From Euborellia annulipes (Eukaryota; Arthropoda; Insecta; Dermaptera; Anisolabididae), in NCBI GenBank assembly GCA_023213315.1, contig JAKCPI010027501.1, positions 1 through 64,000 of the forward strand: a stretch of 64,000 nucleotides of DNA, read 5' to 3'. The notes beneath the pieces are model-generated. The model did no database searches. It saw only the letters and a list, made by a program, of their open reading frames with translations, and was not told the origin of the DNA. Below are positions 12,119 to 25,500 of the stretch, one piece after another. Within the stretch, counting starts at the first letter, position 1. Each line of letters opens with the position of its first letter. The position numbers and the translations under genes are program-made.

Positions 12119-12889
12119 ATAATGAAGAAAGAGAAAATTAAGAAATGGTTTATTTTTATTTTTTTTCCATAAAATTAAAAAGAAAACTCAGAGATAACCA
12201 ATGAATTTAAAATTTGTTATTTCTTAAAAAAAAAAAAAAAAAAATAGGGACTATAGCCAGGATTTATTTCCCTCGTAGATTCGCGCCAATGGCATTGCCT
12301 CGTGACGTCATTCTGACGAAATAATGAAAATCACATGACCAAGTTCGTTTCTTGTTTCATTATTACCATGATAATTGCCTCAACTAATACTAGTGAATAA
12401 CAAACATTAATGAGTATGTATAATGTATTATTATTTATTTAATAAATATCTAATTTTTTTTTATTAAAACAACTTTAATAATACTGAGGTAATTTTTAAA
12501 CTATTATTATTTCTATTTTAATTTACGTTTGGGTTCTCCTTCACATATCATTATTTGAATGATTAGATATATAAAACCAAAATTAAATATAAATCAATAA
12601 TAAGATTAAAACTCGTATGTATTTGAATATATTTTTTATAAAAAGTATAAAGTTGATTTTTGATTTTTTGAAGAATTAATCAAAAATATTCATAACCAAT
12701 ATAGCCTATATCTTTATTACCTTATTAAATCAAATAATTCGCCTAACAATTATAAATAGATATGCTTATCCCTTTCAATACGTTACAAAAAAAAAAATAA
12801 ATAAATAAATAAAAAAAATAAAAGATGTACAATTCAAAAAATTTTTTTTTACATGAGACATGAAATATGCATATAAGAATACACTCTTA

Positions 12890-13150
12890 TTTCAAACAAG
12901 CCGAAGTCTCGATAGAGACCATCTTCAGGGCATCAAAAGCATTCATAAGCATCAAAAAAGTATATATATTTTGCACTAGTCAGCTATGGCTTAGGTTATG
13001 TGTAATTGCAATTTTGCATTAGGCATCTTTGAGTAATGCAAAATAGCAATTACACATAGCTGCCAATGCAAAATATATATACTTTTTTTGACACTTATAA
13101 GGTCTTGAAGATGACTTTTACCGAGACCAAAACTTCGACCCAATAAAATA
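12890..13150. repeat. Foldback element, GTCTCGATAGAGACCATCTTCA type
   Basis: Arms mirror around about 13020: AAAGTATATATATTTTGCA with its inverse, GCAATTACACATA, and outer words GAAGTCTCG/CGAGACCAAAACTTCG with CATCTTCA/TGAAGATG. It is a member of the same loosely related foldback group as 1722 and 50587. Confidence 0.65.
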
Positions 13151-13570
13151 TTTAAAGAAAATATTTGGCTGCCAGTCTGCTTTTGCAACCCTTCCTTGTT
13201 AACATTATGCCATATATAAAGTGAAGAAAAGAATTGAAGCTATATATATTTCTTTTATTATGCACACTGGTCTTGGTCAAGACTATCCTCGAGCTTGCGG
13301 GCTGTCAAAATAGGCTTACAATATATAGGCCCTTACATATATTCCATGAACATATGAATTCCATACAGATATTTAAAAATATTAGTATTTACAATGATTG
13401 AATATCAGTTTAGAAAATACAAAATATTAAAATAAACCATTTAGTAGAGTACAGGCACTCTTGTAACTTTTATCTTATATACTATAAAATATATTTATAT
13501 ATTGCACAATAAAGAATACGATATAGAAGCTAACTAATATAATAATACTAATATTTTTTTCTTTTTTCAG
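13151..13570. other. Intergenic, partial foldback arm only
   Basis: A single-arm sequence similar to the foldback group (GACTATCCTCGAG, about 13270-13305) is present. No gene is seen. Confidence 0.35.
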
Positions 13571-13740
13571 GAATTAACTCCCTCTCTTTACATGATGTGC
13601 CCAGGAAACACAAATCTGATCCTGGGCTTAGAAGTCCAAAACAGACCCGTCTAAAGATATTTTGTGAGGATAGTTATGGATATTACGGCGCTGAGATGAC
13701 ATCTCCACCGCCTAGCATCTAATGTGAATTTAAGAAAAAG
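13571..13740 (+). pseudogene. Relic of Mth-like exon 2 between copies A and B
   Basis: Preceded by a polypyrimidine acceptor (CTTTTTTCAG) and followed by GTAAGC, the same donor word as exon 2 of copies A and C. The left edge GAATTAACTC and the stretch TTTTGTGAGGATAGTTATGGATATTACGG align with exon 2 of the three receptors (GAGGATGGG-TTTGGATTTTATGG in copy A). It is about 40 bases shorter, the conserved cysteine codons are lost and every frame has stops. It is therefore a decayed duplicate. No neighbouring relic exons were found. Confidence 0.6.
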
Positions 13741-13785
13741 GTAAGCATAAAAAAAATGTATTATAAAATGGTTCTTATTTAGATC

Positions 13786-13889
13786 AATAAAAGGAGAGGA
13801 TGTTAGCCAAACAGGATGAATATCCAAAATATTGGGATTTTTATTCGATAAAGACTATCCTGTTTTGCTTACATCCTCTCCTTTTATTT
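13786..13889. repeat. Short inverted repeat
   Basis: ATAAAAGGAGAGGATGTTAG at the left is mirrored by the right end ACATCCTCTCCTTTTAT, with CAAACAGGAT/ATCCTGTTTTG inside. The size fits a very small MITE. Confidence 0.7.
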
Positions 13890-13965
13890 ACCTAATCGCT
13901 GGACAGCCACTTCTCTCATCGACGTGATTCTTATTTAGTTTATTTATGTTTTCTGCCATTTTTAC

Positions 13966-14505
13966 TTTCTCTTACCTCTATATATGTTTATATATATAGA
14001 GAGAAAGTATTGGATTCATGTCAAAAATTCGATGTCGAGACTTTGATGGATATACACGTTTTGAGGTCCCCTGAATCCAAAAAAATGGTTTTCACGACAT
14101 GGTCTGTCTGTGTGTATTTCTGTCTGTGTTCAATTTTAAACATGAAGGAATAAAATTATAGAGCTACGAGGTTGGAATTTTATATTTATGTTAGACACCC
14201 CCCTGGGGCGTGAAAATAAGCTTTTAATCAAAATCGGCCAAAGAGTACTAGTACTCGATGTACTTTTACAGTTTTTTTCAATTTTCTCAAAAGTCTTAAA
14301 TGGCCTAAGTTGTCGAAAAGACTGTGTGAATGTGTGTGTGAGTGTGAGTGTGAATGAGAAAAAAGTGTAAATTCTCATATATCAGCGGAAACTAAATATA
14401 TGTCGACACGCAAAATCTGGTGTGACAAGCACAAAACACAACTTTCGATTACCGAAGGTAAGAGAAAGTTGGGTGCTGTGCGACAGTCACACCAGATTTT
14501 TTGTT
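13966..14505 (+). repeat. Hairpin-family repeat with SINE tail inside
   Basis: Starts ACTTTCTCTTACC and ends with the terminal hairpin (AATCTGGTGTGAC ... GTCACACCAGATT, about 14415-14500). The middle is replaced at 14289-14366 by the 3' tail of the tRNA-derived SINE family. Confidence 0.85.
14289..14366 (+). repeat. 3' tail of tRNA-derived SINE
   Basis: CTTAAATGGCCTAAGTTG, then AAAAGACTGTGTGAATG and a TG-rich run. This is identical in order to the tails of the full SINEs at 15628, 57253 and 61240. The tRNA-like head is missing. Confidence 0.7.
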
Positions 14506-14519
14506 GAGAGAAATATATA

Positions 14520-15340
14520 TACGTATTTATATAGCTTTACTTCCCCCCGAGATACTCGATGTATGCTCATCGTCTAATGTATATTATTTAGTATTGTTAT
14601 AAATTATAATTAATTCAGCAATTATCTGATTTTATTCTTCTAGCTTTTAATTAAAAAAATTTACATATATGTTATTATAATTAATCTTTTTTTTATTCGA
14701 TTCGTTTTCTTAAATTTTATCTTGTCTAATCTGGACAATTCAAGTACATTGCCCCCTCTTGGGTTTCTCCAGAAAAAGGACCCGTAAAAATTTAATATTA
14801 TTTTGAACTTAAGATAATGTTTTCTTTTACACTTCCCATTTGCATATATTCTCCCTTCTTCTTTACATCCTTGACCTGACACTAATAAAATTCTTTTTCT
14901 GAACAGCTTCCTTTTTGTTGCATATTTTATATATTTATTTTGTTCTTTTATTTCTCTCAAAATTTTATTTTTAGACCCCTATTCCTAAATCACAATGTGC
15001 TTTCGATAAAAAAAAAAAGTTAATTTTAATATTAATATTGTTTCCATTAATAAATAAAATTCAACCTTAAATGGCCTTGCCATCTGGTGCCAGCATTCTT
15101 CTCGGCTCAAGGCCACCATGCATTGATGTGAATTATAAACATGTTAATAAATTTTGTCAAGTTGGACATTTGCCGAGGGCGTACCACAAAATTGGAGACT
15201 CTTTGGACCAGGATTGTAGTCAGAAATATTTTTGAGAATAAAGAAAATAAGTTAATTTTTTTTTATTTACCCCCTCGGCTGCTGCGGCCATTTTTTATAT
15301 ATTGATATATATTGAAATAACAGCTAGAAATTAGCTTCTG
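14520..15340. other. Intergenic, no feature identified
   Basis: AT-rich sequence with no exon that I can support. CCATCTGGTGCC and CTCGGCTGCTGCGGCC patches (15077-15290) look like fragments of a low-copy repeat that also occurs near 61999-62150. Confidence 0.35.
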
Positions 15341-15344
15341 GTTC

Positions 15345-15500
15345 CAAAGGTCAAGGGTTCGCATCCCGTCCCATGTGAATAATTTATTCCCATTGAATTG
15401 GATACTAATCAATTGGAATAAATGGGGACAGGGTCTAAATGGCCCAAGATGCCGAAAAAGGCCGAAAAAGACCTTAAATTAAATAATAAAAAAAACAAAC
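15345..15500 (+). repeat. Second tRNA-like SINE (family 2)
   Basis: Contains a B-box-like GGTTCGCATCCC, then an AT-rich part and the shared 3' module ATGGGGACAGGGTCTAAATGG, AGATGCCGAAAAAG, GACCTTAAA. The same module ends the copies near 19988 (reverse), 20398 and 59133. Confidence 0.6.
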
Positions 15501-15627
15501 AAACAACTACTGGTGGCCTGATGGCTACCGGGGGACATTCAACACGCTGGTCTCTGGGGGTCATCAACCTGAGGTTTCGCTGCGCTTGGCATTGAGAAAT
15601 AAAAGTTTTTTTTATTTTTAAAAAAAC

Positions 15628-15868
15628 ATTCACACTTTTTTCTCATTCACACTCACATTCACACAGTCTTTTCGGCAACTTAGGCCATCCATATAAGACT
15701 TTGACGATAACCGTTATTTATGAATTTATCTATATTGGGGTCCAGGCATTCTTATTTAAGCCATCTGGTATCCAAATGGCTTAAAAAAATCATCGGACTG
15801 CCTGGGGTCCGAACCCGCGACGTTTGGTATACGAGGTTAGCACGCTAACCTCTACACCAAGCCCCGAG
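15628..15868 (-). repeat. tRNA-derived SINE (family 1)
   Basis: Read on the - strand: tRNA-like head with A-box-like TGGTGTAGAGG and B-box-like GGTTCGGACCC, an internal hairpin around AAGCCATTTGG, AACGGTTATCG, then GCCGAAAAGACTGTGTGAATG and a TG-rich tail. Pol III boxes with a unique body and a simple tail are the standard layout of tRNA-derived SINEs. Confidence 0.8.
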
Positions 15869-16455
15869 GGCGAAATAAAAGTTAATCAACATAATTTCTT
15901 TCTAATAAATGATAAATGTAAATATATAATATAAAATGTAGGTAAAAAAAAGGAGAGTTGCTAATAATATTTGTTTATATATTATTATTAAGCTTTTGTT
16001 ATTTTAAAATTTTTTTGCCCATGTCCTTGAGAAAAAAAAAAATTATATGAAAATAATTTTAATTTTTTTTCTCATTAGAGATTTAGAGTTGTAGCCCGGG
16101 CCCCGGGAATATATTTACCGCCCCTCCCCCCTTTCAATGCCTGAATGGAAACCAATCTTAATAAACAGTCTTGATCTAATAAAAACAATAATATATCCGA
16201 AAAAACAACCTTATCACTATGATAATAATTTCCTTAACACATCTTTTAAAAGAAAAAAAAAATATTAATCCCAAGGCCGTCAAATTTTTTTCAACAAATT
16301 AAGATAAAAAAAAAATTAATAATAGATTAGGTCATGAATTCACATTATACATATCAGAATAAGCATAATACGGAAATTCGTTCTGAGTATGCATTTGTAA
16401 TGTGGGAAAATATAAATGTTTGTGAAAATGTATATATATAATAAAGTGTTTGTGT
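15869..16455. other. Upstream flank of copy B, no gene seen
   Basis: AT-rich stretch ending in the conserved upstream block of copy B. A GC-rich piece at 16090-16135 (GCCCGGGCCCCGGG) looks like part of a G/C-run transposon. Confidence 0.35.
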
Positions 16456-16456
16456 G

Positions 16457-16490
16457 TGCGCGTCTCTTGTTTGTTTGGGTAAAAGAGAGG
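16457..16490 (+). promoter_or_regulatory. Conserved upstream block of receptor copy B
   Basis: TGCGCGTCTCTTGTTTGTTT followed by GGGTAAAAGAGAGG. It is the counterpart of 1039-1080 and 43543-43580 and lies about 74 bases before the start codon. Confidence 0.5.
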
Positions 16491-16530
16491 AAAAAAGCAA
16501 TGCTTGCTATAGTCAAAGCGTGGTGTTAGA

Positions 16531-19500
16531 ATGTTGCTGGTGGTGCTTTGCCTGGTGTTATTATCAAATCTCCACGGGAGTAACTCGCGGAGATGTTGCC
16601 CCATTGGGGAGGGTGTTGTTCGTCATAATGAAACTATATCATGTGAACCTGTGAAATGGTTCTCTAATTATACTCAAATATTTTTGAAACAGAATCCCGA
16701 CGAGCTCGATGGTCTTCCACAATGCGACGACACCAATCAAACAGACACTTGTTTGGATTTCAACAAAACTGTCGTGGAAATAAATTGTGAATGGGAGAAT
16801 TTAAAGGTAGACACATCGTGGCCGCATGTTCGTCTATGTTGTCCATATGGATATGCCTACTCCAGCACCCAATATACATGCGTCAACATGAACATCACCG
16901 ACGAAACCAACAATATACTTTGGAAACTCATCCCCGATAATCATCTCCTTGTCGATTTTGATGGTCTCTCAAAGTGTCTCTACGGATATGCGATCGTCGA
17001 TAATCCAATCACTCTCAAGGACGTGATCTTTGATAACACCACCGCCACTTTTACCATTCGAAACCGTACTGGTGAGTTACTTATGATAAATAAATTATAA
17101 TTCTCTCTTTATTATTTAATGAGAATGATCATTCTCTGACTAACTCCCGGACCTGAGACAATATTGAAAGACTGAAGATGAGATAATAAATTTCTCCCGA
17201 AACGTCTAAAAAAATTATTGAAAATCGGAGGCTTTTAATTTTTACTGCTCCTGCTCTTCTTTCTTGTTATACAAAATATACACGATTATTTTAGTGTGAA
17301 CCAGTATTATATATTAAATATACAGCCATTGACTTGACTTTTGTTTGTTTTTATTTTTAATTTTTTGTTTTAATTTTTACTTTCTCTTACCTAAATATGT
17401 TAATATATTGAGAGAAAATATTGGATTCATATCAAAAATTCGATGTCGAAATTTTGATGGATATAAACGTTTTGAGGTCCCCTAAATCCAAAAAAGTGGT
17501 TTTTCCAACATGGTCTGTCTGTCTTCTGTGTCTGTGTCTATGAACAAAATATCTCAAGAACGAAAACAGCTAGGTTGAAATTTTATATTTAAGTTAGATA
17601 CCCCCCCCCCCCCTGAGACGTGACATAAAGCTTTTGAACAAAATCGACCAAAAAGTACTAGTACTTTACTGATGTACTTTTTCAGTTTTTTTCGTTTTTC
17701 TCAAAATTCACTCCAGCGATTTTGATTAAAATTCAAAAATCAATTATTCTTTAGATGTTCTTTAAAATATATATTCTCATTTTGCCATTTAAATCTTCTG
17801 AAGACCACTTTACTCTGTACTTAATAGGAAAGATGTGAGAAATAGTTGCTCTGGTAACAAAATATAAATATTTTCCTATACCTATAAATTTTATATCTTG
17901 AAATTCGAATATACCCTAACATACTGCGAAAATATAAATATTTTCCTATACCTATAAATTTTATATCTTGAAATTCGAATATACCCTAACATACCTCCGG
18001 AAACTAAATATATGTCGGCACAAAAAATCTGGTGTCACAAGCACACCAGATTTTTAATTATAGACCACATTTTTGTTATTAATTATTTATTAAAAATATA
18101 AATACTGTACAATTTCGACTGCATATTGAGAGAATGCAGCCTCCTTGGTTCAAACCAATTAAACACCAATTAGCATATGAGACGTTTCGGCGAAATTTTA
18201 TTTTGCTATCTTCAGTCGCTCGTCTCAACTCGGAATTGATGTTTCATTGGTTTCATTGTTTCATTGCTTCTTGTCTGCAGATAAGGAAAGAAAAAAACTT
18301 CATTAAGAAACTATCCTTTCACTAAAGTTTTTTAAAGTTTTTTTTCTAATGAAAAATTTCAACAGTTTTCCTTATTGCTTTATTTTCTTGTTATACAATT
18401 TTTTTTTTCAACATTTCACACACTATATTTCTTTCAACCAAAAATTTTAGAACCCCAGCTAAAAATAATCCTCTGTTTTCCTATAATAGTGTTTATATAT
18501 TTAAAACGAAACATTATTAGATAATTTCCAGCTTGGACTGTATTTTCCAAAACCTGTTCACGTATTTAAAAAATTATTTTCCTGCTTTAAGAGCAAGTTT
18601 TTCTGGTATTAAAAAAATTGAACAATTTAATTTGTTTAATGAAGGTCGATCGTTATAGTAGATTAAAAAAATGAATAGATTTTTGTAAAAAATAAAAAAA
18701 AAATTTAATTCATAATAAACTCTTTAGAAATTTAAGTAAAATCATAATTTAGGAATGAGATTGATTAAATAAATAAAATAAATTAGATTTGATTATATAT
18801 AAGTAAAACAATAAAAAAAATGAATTGTCCGCTATCTCGGTGTTCTCAAACGCCAAGATGATTTTTTAACGCGATCTAATACAAAATCACACTTACTCAC
18901 CCATTGTTTATATTATTACAAGAAAGTGTATTCTCATACTCACAGAAAGAGTAAATTCTTGGATTGAAACCCGTTATCAAACCCCTTTTTTTATACTAAC
19001 CAACTTTTGTTTAAATTTTTATTTGTTCTTGTCTTTGAATTATTTTTTATATATCTTAATTTTTTGTTGTAGAATTAACTCAACTGGATTATTGTTTTGC
19101 TCCGCACGATGAAGATCCTGAATCAACCCTCATAATTCGCAGTTGTCTGCCAAGGGAAAAGGCCTGTACCCCAGATCGGATTTGTCTTAGACGATGTTGC
19201 AAGGATGGCAAAGGATTTTATGGTGACAAGATGAAATGTCGACGAAAATGGCAACCATATCCAATCGAGATTTTTGAAATTGGTAAATAAACAAATAATT
19301 TTTACTTTCTCTTACCTCTATATATGTTAATATATAGAAAAAGAAAGTATTGGATTCATGTCAAAAATTCGATGTCGAGATTTTTTTTATATATATGTTT
19401 TGAGGTCCCTGAATCCAAAAAAGTGGTTTTCGCAACATGGTCTGTCTGTCTGTGTGTCTGTGAACAAAATATCTCAAGAACGAAAAGAGCTAGAAGGCTG

Positions 19501-22500
19501 AAATTTTATATTTAAGTAGGATACTTCCCTGGGATGTGACATGCAGTGGTGTAGTGGCAAAATTTTCACTGTGGGAACGCTAAATACATGGCTTACCAAT
19601 GTATAATCGTTTTATTCATTTACTGACCTCAATTTTTCGAGTTTTTCTACTATTGTGTAGTTTATTTTAAATCATGACATATGGAGGCATCCAGATCTTT
19701 TTTACCAATAAAAATCCAAAATTTCACTACTTTTAGGTTTAAATTTTTTCAATTCTCTTCAGAAGTATATAAGAAGTTAGATAAAAAAAATTGTTATTAA
19801 ATTATCTTTCATAGCCTTGCCTCCATATAGAGGTGATTGTTGCGGCGCTACTTCAACTATGGGACATCGTTTCTATGAAGGCGAAATGTCCTCTATTTGA
19901 TAGCAATACTATGAGGCCAATTAGCTATTAAACAAATAAATCTAGATTGAAACTTGATTCTAGTCAAATAAATAAATAATTTGTTTAAGGTCTTTTTCGA
20001 CATCTAATGCCATTTAGACCCCATCCCTATTTATTTCAAATGATTAAAAGGAAATAAATTTTTCTCGAATGAGACGGGAAGAGAACCCGGGACCCTTGGC
20101 ATTAGAAGTTAATTAATGTCTCCTAACTGAGTTACGGGACACTGGTAAATATTTTATTTAGAAACTAGCCATTTCTTTTGATCAAAGAATTGCTGAATAA
20201 AGTTACTGTTAAACAGCTGAGGGCCCTTGAATTCTTGGGTCACCTGTCGCAATTCCAGTTTACACTCCTCTGAAATATCCTGAATATCCTTGAACCTGCT
20301 GCTAGTAATTAATTTGTTCTAAGAAGAGATAATTGACTTTGTTGAATAAAAATAATTTTTGAAAATCCTTTAAGAGAAGACATTATTAGCTTTTCAAGAC
20401 GGGATCCCGTACCAAGCGAGAAAAATTATTTCATTTGAATTGACTACAAATAATTTGAAATAAATAGGGATGGGGTCTAAATGGCCTTAGATGCCAAAAA
20501 AAAGACCTTAAAATAAAAAAAAAAAAAAGTTACAAAATATTCTGAAGCCGGATATCCACTACGCGCTCCAAGAGGACGCACAATGGCTCGCGTTTCGGCC
20601 GCGCGAAATAGATACCATTTTGGAACGCGTGCCAAAGTGTTCGTTGGAACGCTCGAAAGTGGAGCGGGCCGTTCCATCTGGTGTCGGATTTTAACCGCGC
20701 GTCAAAGGTGGCGCCCGCGCCAGTTGGGACGGCGACATTTACTATTTTGTATGTTTGTTGAGTTCCGAGTGATGGATAAGCAAAGTTGCCCTAAATTAAT
20801 ACAATTATATGGTACAAAAGAACTGCTTTGGAATAGCAAAAGTTCTTCCTATCTCAATAAATCACTCAGAGAAGATGCTTGGGGGAGAAATAACTTGTGA
20901 AATGGGAGTTCCTGTGCTAGAATTGAAGAAAAAAAGTGACTGTACTCTTGTTATATATATGTCGTAGACAGATCGTGAAATTAGACAGTTCATGAACTGT
21001 CTAGACATTTCATGAACTGCAGCCAGATCGTGTAATGGTCAAACAGTTACATGATCTGGCTAAAAATTTTAGACAGTTCATGAAATGCAATTGGGCCTTA
21101 GACAGATCGTGTAATGCTCGAGAATTACATGAAATGTCTAAATTTTTTAAGCAGTTCATGAACTGCCTAACAGCAGTTTTGCCGATCGTGTACTGTTTGT
21201 AATTTAATGCAATAAATCTAAAAAAAAATTTTATTTTTTCGAAAATCAAAAAAAGGGCTTCTATAAGTTGTAGACATTTTAAATAGCTTTAATTTAAAAA
21301 AAATTGAGGTAGATAGCTTCAAATTTGTGGCCGCTGGAATCTCCCAAAATTAGAACCCCGAGACGCGCACCTTAACTCAAGATTTACAAAGTGAGGAAGA
21401 TTTGGAAAATTTAGTAATCGATAATAATAATAATATTGAAAAAAAATTGACTTTTTTCGAGATCTTTATTTGCTTTTCAAACAGTACACGATCGGCAAAA
21501 CTGCTGTTAGGCAGTTCATGAACTGACTAAAAAATTTAGACATTTCATGTAATTCTCGAGCATTACACGATCTGTCTAAGGCCCAATTGCATTTCATGAA
21601 CTGTCTAAAATTTTTAGCCAGATCATGTAACTGTTTGACCATTACACGATCTGGCTGCAGTTCATGAAATGTCTAGACAGTTCATGAACTGTCTAATTTC
21701 ACGATCTGTCTACGACATATATACTCTTTCATCCACCAGCGCGCTGTTCGTTTCTGTTTTTACTTGTATATAATACTGTGAATAACTCTAAGAGCTGCTG
21801 GTTTTCGAACACGACTGACCTGCATGCTCATCAAACACTGGAACAGCTGGCACGCGCGCCAGGTGCGCTTAGTGGATACAGTTCAGATATTTGGAAAGCG
21901 TTTCGCGGAACGCTCTCGGCGCGGTCATTCATGGCACGGGTGCCAGAAGCGCGTAGTGGATACACGTTCGATCAAAAAATTAATTATCAATTTATTTTAT
22001 CCAAAAGTTGAACACGGTCAATCAATAAAATATTTAGATTGTTTTTTTTTTTTTTTTAATTTCAGATGACGATGACAATTTCACACAAATCTATCCAATG
22101 CCTTTTGAAGTCGCTATGGCTCACAAGATGCCATGTAGGGTCTATCTTGTTGAAGACTTATTTCCTGATATTGAATGGAAAATGATCGCAGACGGCACGG
22201 TACACTTTGGAGAAGAAGTGTTGGAATATGAACAATTTTGTGTAGAAAATTTCCAATTAGATACAAACAAAGGTATGCAAATAATAATGTAAATAATTAT
22301 GCTATATAAGTTTTAATGCAGTATTTAAATCAATTAAAGGTCTAAGATACTAGATCTAGACTCTTTTGTAATATATATATTTAACTAAAAATCCAGGTTC
22401 CAAGCCTCCGAGAGTAAACTGGAAATATTTTTAGTTAATTACCGTCAAGCAATGGCGAACTTTAGCAGCCCTGGTCAAAAATTTTATGTCGAAATTTTGA

Positions 22501-25500
22501 GGGATATACATGTTTGGAGGGATTTTAAGCGTGAAGGAATTGACCTACGAGTTTGAAATTTTATATTTAAGATAGTTACTCTCCCGTACACTCAAAATAA
22601 GCTTTTGAACAAAATCGGCCAACAAGTACTAATGCTTTACTGAAGTACTTTTTCCAGTTTTTTTTTCGAATTTCTCAAAATCGGCTCTAACGATTTTGAT
22701 TAAAATTCAAAAATCAATTATTTTTTACATGGTCTTTAAAAAGTAGATTAGTAAAATTTTTCTTGAAAATTGTTTGAAGAACTTTACTTAATTTCAGATT
22801 TTTCAAATTCACTTTCCGTCTCTTCCTTTCATAGAGCCAATGTTAAATTCCTATGGGGATTTGGATGTTAATTTCGATTCAAAAGGGAGTTGGAAGTTTT
22901 TACACATTTAAAAACTTTTTTTTCAATGCTTATGAAAATTTGTATTTATTTAGGATTTTCTATTGTGTATAAAATATCCAAATATGTGATTAAAATTTTG
23001 AAAAATAATCATAGTTTATTTCAAGTAGTCAACATTAAAAATACAATTGAGGCTAATTTGGAACTAAGGTGCTATGGGAAACTAGATATATATCGACCCA
23101 AAAAAAATCTGGTGTGAAAGCACAGTACACAACGTTCGATTGCCGAAGGTAAGAGAAAGTCGTGTGCTGTGCAACCAGATTATTAAGTCTTATTATTTTT
23201 TAAGGAAATTTTTTTTTTTTCTAGGAATGAAACTTTTAAGATGCGGAGCAGAAAAATATACCCCCAAGCTCTATCTGTATAGATTTGCATTGGTATTCTC
23301 TTCATGTTGTTTATTTGTCACTTTCATAATTTATCTGATAATTCCTCGACTGCATAATTTACACGGCAAAACTCTCATTTGTTATGTTGCCTGGTACATT
23401 GTTTGTTATATTTCATTTGCCGTGATGCACTTTAGAAGTCCAGAAAACATCTTATGTATTATTATAGGTATTATTCAAATTAAATATAGTTCTTTTAAAA
23501 AAAGTTTTTTTTTTAACTTTGTCAACCAACTATGGATTATAATTGCTAAAAAGGATACAATAATTTTTTTTTAGTTAAGATTTATTTTTTAACCCCTCTT
23601 CCTTTGAGTAAAATGCAGTAGCTTATCCAGGGGGCCCTCGCCCCCACCCCCGCCCCAGGCGCATCAAGTCTTTGGTGCTCCTCGATACCGACATAGGTGC
23701 TCTAGCTCATCCGACTTTCCGATTTTTTCCAAGAATCCCCAGCTTAAAATCTCCGGCTTTTTAAAAATTTCATAATAAATTCATTTTATATCATAAATCC
23801 GGAGAAAAATTACAAAAAAAAAAGCTCGAACGAAAAACGGCACCCGAGGCTAGTTACGCTGCTGGTAAAATGATATACATATTTGCATTCTAAATTTGTT
23901 AGAATTAATTAAAAATATAGGCAAATCCCATAGCCCATATCACAAATGTAAGTCTTCCCGTCCTGAGAAAAGAAAATTTGCTTAAATTAAATTATATTTG
24001 CAATCAATTAATTTGAATAAAAAGAATTGGTTCTTCTTATATAGGTAATATTCTTATGGTCTTAGAAGCGAGAAAAAGGCCTTATTGACAAAAAATTGGC
24101 AAAAATATAACTCTGGTTAGTCCGATTTACTTATTACTTTCTCTTACCCTATATATTTTTTTAATGTAAACTAAATTTAAAAAAAAAGCTTTTTTTAAGA
24201 TCAAATTAATATAGACTATCAAGCTCTTAATTCTTAATAAACAACAATTTTTTTTTTCAGGATGCATTGCTTATATATCATTTATTTCTGCTGGAGCTTG
24301 GATGAATATCATGTCTTTTGATATTTGGTGGGCATTAGGGTGCGTATTGATAATACAAATCATACAATTTTTCAATTTTATTAAATTATAATAGATTTTC
24401 AAAGAAGATAAGAAGGAAATGACAAAAAAGAACTTCATTTATAAATTTTTATTAGGCCTATATATACACACTCGATGTTTTGAAGACTTTCCCTAACAAA
24501 TTTTCTTAAAAAATAGATTGATGCTGTCTCACTATCCTACGAGTGATCGAAAAAAAATCGAGTAGTCCCCGAAACGTTAGCAGGATTTATTAAAATTTTT
24601 TGTACTTGAAAGAAGTCCCCCATTTTTTGCCTTCAATTAATAAATTATAAATTTATTAATAATTTAAAAATAACGTTCTATTTATTTTGAGCAAAAATGT
24701 ATTGTGGATTGTAATTATCTTTAAAAATGTTTAAAATAATTACTAATTACTTCTGAGATATTTATTCATTTAGCTAAGTCACATTAAATTAATATAATAT
24801 TTTTTTTACAGAGATACACGGAGTAATTTATCTCCAGCTCAAAAGCGCCAAAGAGATAATCGCCGTTTTGCATATTACAATTTATATGCCTCTGCCGTTG
24901 GTGGTACATTAACTGGAATCATGATTTTTGCACAATTCTCTCCTGAACTAGTTCCTATTGAATATTCACCTGGTATTACAGTAGCGCACTGTTTTTTGCT
25001 AAGTAAATATTATATCATTTTTCTATATATACAAATAAATTTAAGTATTAATATAGTTTAAGAATTATCGTTAAAAGGTGTAAGGCAGCTAAATTTATTT
25101 CACTTTAATATGAACAACTTTTGTTTTAAGATATTTTCATAATTTCGGGGATGGAAAAAGACATTATCTCAATTGTATGGCCCATTTTTAAGAAAACTAT
25201 CATTTATGTAAACGTTCTACACTAACCAAGGGCGGATACAAGGGTAGGGAAAAGGGGGGTAATTACCCCCCCCCCCCCCGAGATTTGAAAAAAATATTTT
25301 TTTTTTTTTAATTTATTTTTAATGTAAAATTTTAAAAATTAATACTTAAAAATTTGATTTGTATTTATATTCTTGCAAACAAGTACAGAATGCGCCTTTA
25401 AATTACCGAAATTAAGAAAAAATAGTGTGCTGTGCGACGAGTCACATCAGATTACCCCCCGAGAAACACCTCTGGATCCGCCCTTGGTCTATGGTTAAAC

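Noticed and set aside
13966..14505. Helitron
   Set aside because: A 3' hairpin is suggestive, but the ends lack TC at the 5' side and CTRR at the 3' side, and one copy has a 26-bp flanking direct repeat.
20583..20900. 105-codon frame on the + strand in the composite element
   Set aside because: It runs through GC-rich subterminal repeats and has Arg-rich chance composition. No transposase or other family motif is visible.
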